From contig JAADDV010000071.1 of the NCBI GenBank assembly GCA_013153795.1, positions 1-10,461 of the forward strand: a stretch of DNA of 10,461 nucleotides, in the 5' to 3' direction. The position numbers and the translations under genes are program-made. The notes under the pieces are model-generated. The model was not told the DNA's origin. It saw only the letters and a list, made by a program, of their open reading frames with translations, and ran no database searches. Position 1 is the stretch's first letter. Each line of letters opens with the position of its first letter. Below, in pieces: positions 7,214 to 10,461 of the stretch. This stretch comes from Aquificota bacterium (lineage in GTDB: Bacteria; Aquificota; Aquificia; Aquificales; Hydrogenothermaceae).

Positions 7214-7240
7214 CTGAAAATAGCTATTTTCAGTCTTTTC
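7214..7240 (+). terminator. Palindromic hairpin with T-rich tail ending the leuS-exporter run
   Basis: CTGAAAATAGCTATTTTCAG (7214-7233) is a perfect 20-base palindrome able to form an eight-pair stem with an AGCT tip. It is followed by TCTTTTC and starts 12 bases after the exporter stop. The position and the T-rich tail fit an intrinsic terminator. A second weaker hairpin (ATAGTT/AACTAT, loop AGA, 7260-7274, then TTT) lies further on. Confidence 0.65.
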
Positions 7241-7300
7241 ATAAATTCACGATTTGTTTATAGTTAGAAACTATTTTAGTTAAGGGTTAAATAAGCAAAA

Positions 7301-7306
7301 TATAAC
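7301..7306 (+). promoter_or_regulatory. Possible -10 (TATAAC) of pilY1
   Basis: TATAAC differs from the consensus at one base and lies 31 bases before the TTG start, after the presumed terminator. No convincing -35 is seen, and no sigma-54 GG/GC pair (TGGCAC-N5-TTGC) is present in the 130-base gap. Confidence 0.3.
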
Positions 7307-7319
7307 AAAATATATTAGT

Positions 7320-7327
7320 GGGGAGAG
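7320..7327 (+). promoter_or_regulatory. Shine-Dalgarno fixing the TTG start of pilY1
   Basis: GGGGAGAG contains GGAG (7322-7325), 6 bases before TTG 7332. Starting there gives an immediate, complete signal peptide. The overlapping GTG at 7327 opens a frame that stops at once. Confidence 0.7.
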
Positions 7328-7331
7328 TGAA

Positions 7332-10300
7332 TTGAAAACTTTAACTAGAATAATAATAGGGCTTCTTTTTTCTTTCAGTCTTTCTTTTGCCAAAGTAGCA
7401 GGAATGGATTCTTATTGTGCTTATCCACCTTTTTTGGCAACATCTATTACTCCTAATGTTCTTATTATGCTTGATAACTCAGGAAGTATGAAAGTAACAA
7501 TGTATCTTCAAGATAATATTCGCTGGAACAAAACTTGTGGAGGAACACCTTTTTCTAATTTTAATCCAGAAAAAAATTATTATGGAATGTTTGATTCCTC
7601 TAAAAATTATAGATATAACCCAAATATTCCTATAGATACGACTCCTTACAGTGGTATTCCTTACAATGTAAATGTAGATACAGCTATTAAAGGAGCTTTT
7701 ATAGAAAGTGATTGTAAACCTTCTTTTGATGATAATTGCTGGAGTGGAAACTTTTTAAATTGGCTTGTAACAAGAAGAATTGATGCTGCTAGAATGGTGC
7801 TAGTAGGAGGTAAGGTAGAAAATAGAGATGGTTATGATTATGATTCAGATGGAGCCAAAGAATGGAAGATTATAGGAAATAATGAGCCTTCTGATAGCTC
7901 TTTTTGTAAAACCTTTCCAGAAAGCCAAGATTTTTCTCCTTTTTCGGAGAAAACTGTCTTTCAAATATCTAGTCCTGCAGATAGTGGTGAAGTTAGAGAA
8001 AAATATGACCCTTACCCTAAAATATTACCAACCCAAAAATTTCCTATAGATATAAAGAATTCTTTAGGAAGAATAATAGGAGAAATAGGAGTTATTTCTT
8101 TAACCCATGAATGGAAAACAGTAAAACTTAAAAATGAATATAAAGACCCTGTTGTTATAGCAAAACCTCTTTCTTATAATGGTGGACAACCTGCTATCTT
8201 ACGTATAAAAAATGTTTCTTCTAATTCTTTTGATATAAAAATTCAAGAGTGGCTTTATCTAGATGGCCAACATACAACAGAAACAGTTTATTACATGGTT
8301 ATCGAAAAAGGAGACCATTATATACCTGAAGGAAAGAAACTTATTGCTGGAAAGGTAAATACTTCTAAATATATAAAAAATGATTGTAATGGAGATTATT
8401 TTGCAAGCTGGGAAGAAATAAACTTTTCATCAGGTTTTTTCTTTTCTTCCTTTTTTGGATTTTCTGAAGAGCCAATAGTTTTAACATCTATAACAACTTA
8501 TAATGACCCTGAGCCTGTAGTAACAAGACTGACAGATATTACAAAATATGGTTTTAAAGTTGCTCTTCAAGAAGAGGAAGCTAAAACAGACGGCCACGGA
8601 GAGGAAACTATTTCTTTTGTTGCTATTGAACCAGGAATAATAAGTTTAGATAATAATCTACTTTTAGAAATTGGGAAGGAAGAAGTAGATTCAAACTTTA
8701 AAAGACTTATCCTTCCAAATGAAGGAATACTAGCACTATTAGCTGACTTGCAAACAACAAATGGGGCTGATACTGCTTCTCTCAGATTTAAAAATTATCA
8801 AAATTTATATGTTGATATAAAAGTAGAAGAAGAAAAATCTTGTGATTCAGAAACTTCACACACAAAAGAAACAGTTGGTTATATGATTTTAAAAGTGCCA
8901 GCCTTTAATATAGCTGTTATTACAGAAGAAGAGCCAAAAGGAATCTTACATGATATATATGATAAAGTAAGACTTGGAATTTCCTTCTACAGATTTAATA
9001 TAGATGCTAAAAATATTTATATTAGAAATAGATTAGATGGTGGAACATTAAGATTCTATCTTCCTAAAAATCCTTTTGTAAAAAAACCTTCTGTTTATGG
9101 AGGATATCGTATATCAGATGGATATATAGGTTCTTCTCTTGAAAATATGATTGATACTATAGAGCATTACCCTTTAGTCTGGGGAACAACACCTATTGCT
9201 GAAAACCTTTGGGAAGTTATTCAATATTTTGAACAAGACTATCCTTACTATTCAGATGAAGATTTTGAACTTGCTACAGATGATAATCCAGAAAAAGACC
9301 CTTATTTTTATCCTGAATATTCAAAAAAAGTAAGATGTGCAAAATCTTTTGTTCTTATCTTTACTGATGGAGAACCATATAAAGATGCAAATATTCCTTG
9401 CGAATTAGTAGATTATGATGAAGATAATTTAATATGCTCTGACTGTTTACAAAGTAAAAATTGTGATTGCTGTTCAACTAACCCTGATGCCCATGGAGCA
9501 AATAATTTAGATGATGTTGCTTACTGGGCTCACTGGGATAAGGAAAAAAACACATATAGAGATTTAAGAGAAGATTTAGATGGTAATCAATACTTAACTA
9601 TATATACAGTTGGATTTGCTGGAGGAGAAATAAGACAAATCTTACAGGATACTGCTGATAATGCAGGAGGAAAAGCTTATGCTGCTGAAGATGGAGCAGC
9701 TTTGAAATCAGCAATTTTAGAAGCTATTAATGATATTTTAAAGAAAACCACTTCCTCAACATCTGTTTCAGCTTTCGCAGAAAGGACAAAAAAGGGAGCT
9801 TTAGCTATTCAGGCTGTTTTTTATCCAGAAAAAGAGTTTAAATCATATCAAACAACATGGATTGGATATTTGTATAGTTACTGGCTTTACAATAAGGTAA
9901 ATGCTCAAAACTTGAGAGAAGACACAGATAAAGATAAAATCCTTTCAGAGACAGATAATATCTTAGAATTTTCTATAGATTCATCAGGAAGTTTAAAAAT
10001 CTTTGCTTATGAACCAGATGTAGATGGAAATAAAGGAGAGCTTGCTAAAACATATTCATCATTAGATGAAGTTGCTTATGTATGGGAAGCAGGAGAAAAA
10101 TTAAAAGAACGACATCCAGATGATAGAAAAATTTATACTGTTTCAGAATTTAATCATTTAATTGAATTTGTCCCAGCTAAAAGTGATTATTTTGAAGAAT
10201 ATCTTGGTAATCCTGATAATTTTCCAGAATGTTTAGGTTTCTTTAAAAGTAGAAAAATAGAAAATCTTATTAACTATATCCGTGGAGAAGAAATAGAAGG

Positions 10301-10461
10301 TTGTAGAAGTAGAGTTGTAGATAGCTGGGGAAATAACTGGAAACTGGCAGATATAGTTTATTCAACACCGATAGTAGTAAACTATCCAGAGAAAGGATAC
10401 TCAGTAGTATACACTGGCTCTAATGGTGGTATGCTCCATGCCTTTAAAGCTGGTTATCTAT
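7332..10461 (+). CDS. pilY1: PilY1-like type IV pilus adhesin with a lectin-like insert, 3'-truncated by the window
   Basis: PilY1 is an exported type IV pilus tip and assembly protein involved in adhesion and surface sensing. The frame is open for 1,043 codons to the right edge. Residues 1-20 are a signal peptide (MKTLTRIIIGLLFSFSLSFA). A von Willebrand A domain begins with PNVLIMLDNSGSM, whose D48/S50/S52 form the MIDAS, and with the family motif GNFLNWLVTRRIDAAR. It is interrupted at about 250-526 by three lectin-like repeats and resumes at GILHDIYDKVRLGISFY, then WGTTPIAENLWEVIQYFEQD and CAKSFVLIFTDGEP with D679. A six-cysteine cluster lies at 690-714. After TTWIGYLYSYW comes an EF-loop-like D864/D866/D868/D875, then the start of the PilY1 propeller: DIVYSTPIVV and VVYTGSNGGMLHAF. 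A TTG start with GGAG upstream fits the signal peptide. Codon use is very AT-rich. PilY1 identity rests on domain order and motifs; the exact ligand is unknown. Confidence 0.92.
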   Translation, partial: MKTLTRIIIGLLFSFSLSFAKVAGMDSYCAYPPFLATSITPNVLIMLDNSGSMKVTMYLQDNIRWNKTCGGTPFSNFNPEKNYYGMFDSSKNYRYNPNIPIDTTPYSGIPYNVNVDTAIKGAFIESDCKPSFDDNCWSGNFLNWLVTRRIDAARMVLVGGKVENRDGYDYDSDGAKEWKIIGNNEPSDSSFCKTFPESQDFSPFSEKTVFQISSPADSGEVREKYDPYPKILPTQKFPIDIKNSLGRIIGEIGVISLTHEWKTVKLKNEYKDPVVIAKPLSYNGGQPAILRIKNVSSNSFDIKIQEWLYLDGQHTTETVYYMVIEKGDHYIPEGKKLIAGKVNTSKYIKNDCNGDYFASWEEINFSSGFFFSSFFGFSEEPIVLTSITTYNDPEPVVTRLTDITKYGFKVALQEEEAKTDGHGEETISFVAIEPGIISLDNNLLLEIGKEEVDSNFKRLILPNEGILALLADLQTTNGADTASLRFKNYQNLYVDIKVEEEKSCDSETSHTKETVGYMILKVPAFNIAVITEEEPKGILHDIYDKVRLGISFYRFNIDAKNIYIRNRLDGGTLRFYLPKNPFVKKPSVYGGYRISDGYIGSSLENMIDTIEHYPLVWGTTPIAENLWEVIQYFEQDYPYYSDEDFELATDDNPEKDPYFYPEYSKKVRCAKSFVLIFTDGEPYKDANIPCELVDYDEDNLICSDCLQSKNCDCCSTNPDAHGANNLDDVAYWAHWDKEKNTYRDLREDLDGNQYLTIYTVGFAGGEIRQILQDTADNAGGKAYAAEDGAALKSAILEAINDILKKTTSSTSVSAFAERTKKGALAIQAVFYPEKEFKSYQTTWIGYLYSYWLYNKVNAQNLREDTDKDKILSETDNILEFSIDSSGSLKIFAYEPDVDGNKGELAKTYSSLDEVAYVWEAGEKLKERHPDDRKIYTVSEFNHLIEFVPAKSDYFEEYLGNPDNFPECLGFFKSRKIENLINYIRGEEIEGCRSRVVDSWGNNWKLADIVYSTPIVVNYPEKGYSVVYTGSNGGMLHAFKAGYL
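8079..8909 (+). repeat. Three degenerate coding repeats (H-type-lectin-like modules) inside pilY1
   Basis: Three tandem modules of about 70-95 residues are visible by eye in the PilY1 protein. Copy A covers residues 250-342, B 356-450 and C 455-526. Shared landmarks are PVV/PIV or a similar strand, an S/TYN or TTNG turn, a paired strand (LRIKNV, TRLTDI, LRFKNY), then IQEW, LQEE or VEEE. Each ends in a D-G/S..H..ET core: LDGQHTTETVYYMVI (310-324), TDGHGEETISFVAI (419-432) and CDSETSHTKETVGYMI (504-519). A and B each also carry a leading Trp strand (W261, W360). The pattern resembles repeated beta-sandwich domains of the H-type lectin kind; that assignment is from memory of the fold pattern and not from a search. 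Confidence 0.7.

Overview
The window looks like part of an AT-rich thermophilic bacterial chromosome, most plausibly from the Aquificales and perhaps the Hydrogenothermaceae (Sulfurihydrogenibium or Persephonella type). The main clue is a leucyl-tRNA synthetase gene that encodes only the N-terminal 'alpha' half of the enzyme. It stops before KMSKS and the anticodon-binding domain, the arrangement known from Aquifex aeolicus. Low GC, near-exclusive AGA arginine codons and frequent TTG starts fit this but do not prove it.

Layout, with every gene on the + strand. Positions 1-2129 hold the 3' three-quarters of uvrA (nucleotide excision repair). Positions 2130-2802 are a 673-base gap with no convincing gene but an unusual density of inverted repeats. 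A small Lys/Glu-rich protein with one C-terminal membrane helix follows (2803-3186). Next comes a tight three-gene run: leuS alpha (3266-5098), an unrecognised 107-residue protein starting on the base after the leuS stop (5099-5422), and a half-size ABC exporter (5429-7201). The run ends at a palindromic terminator-like hairpin at 7214-7240. From 7332 a pilY1-like gene runs off the right edge (1,043 codons visible, no stop).

uvrA and leuS are housekeeping genes for DNA repair and translation. The rest is accessory envelope biology: an exporter and a secreted type IV pilus-associated adhesin. The most interesting object is the PilY1-like protein. Its von Willebrand A domain is split by about 280 residues containing three degenerate copies of a beta-sandwich-like module that resembles H-type lectin repeats. 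It also carries a six-cysteine cluster and calcium-loop-like motifs. This reads as a pilus-tip adhesin with a built-in, possibly glycan-binding, insert.
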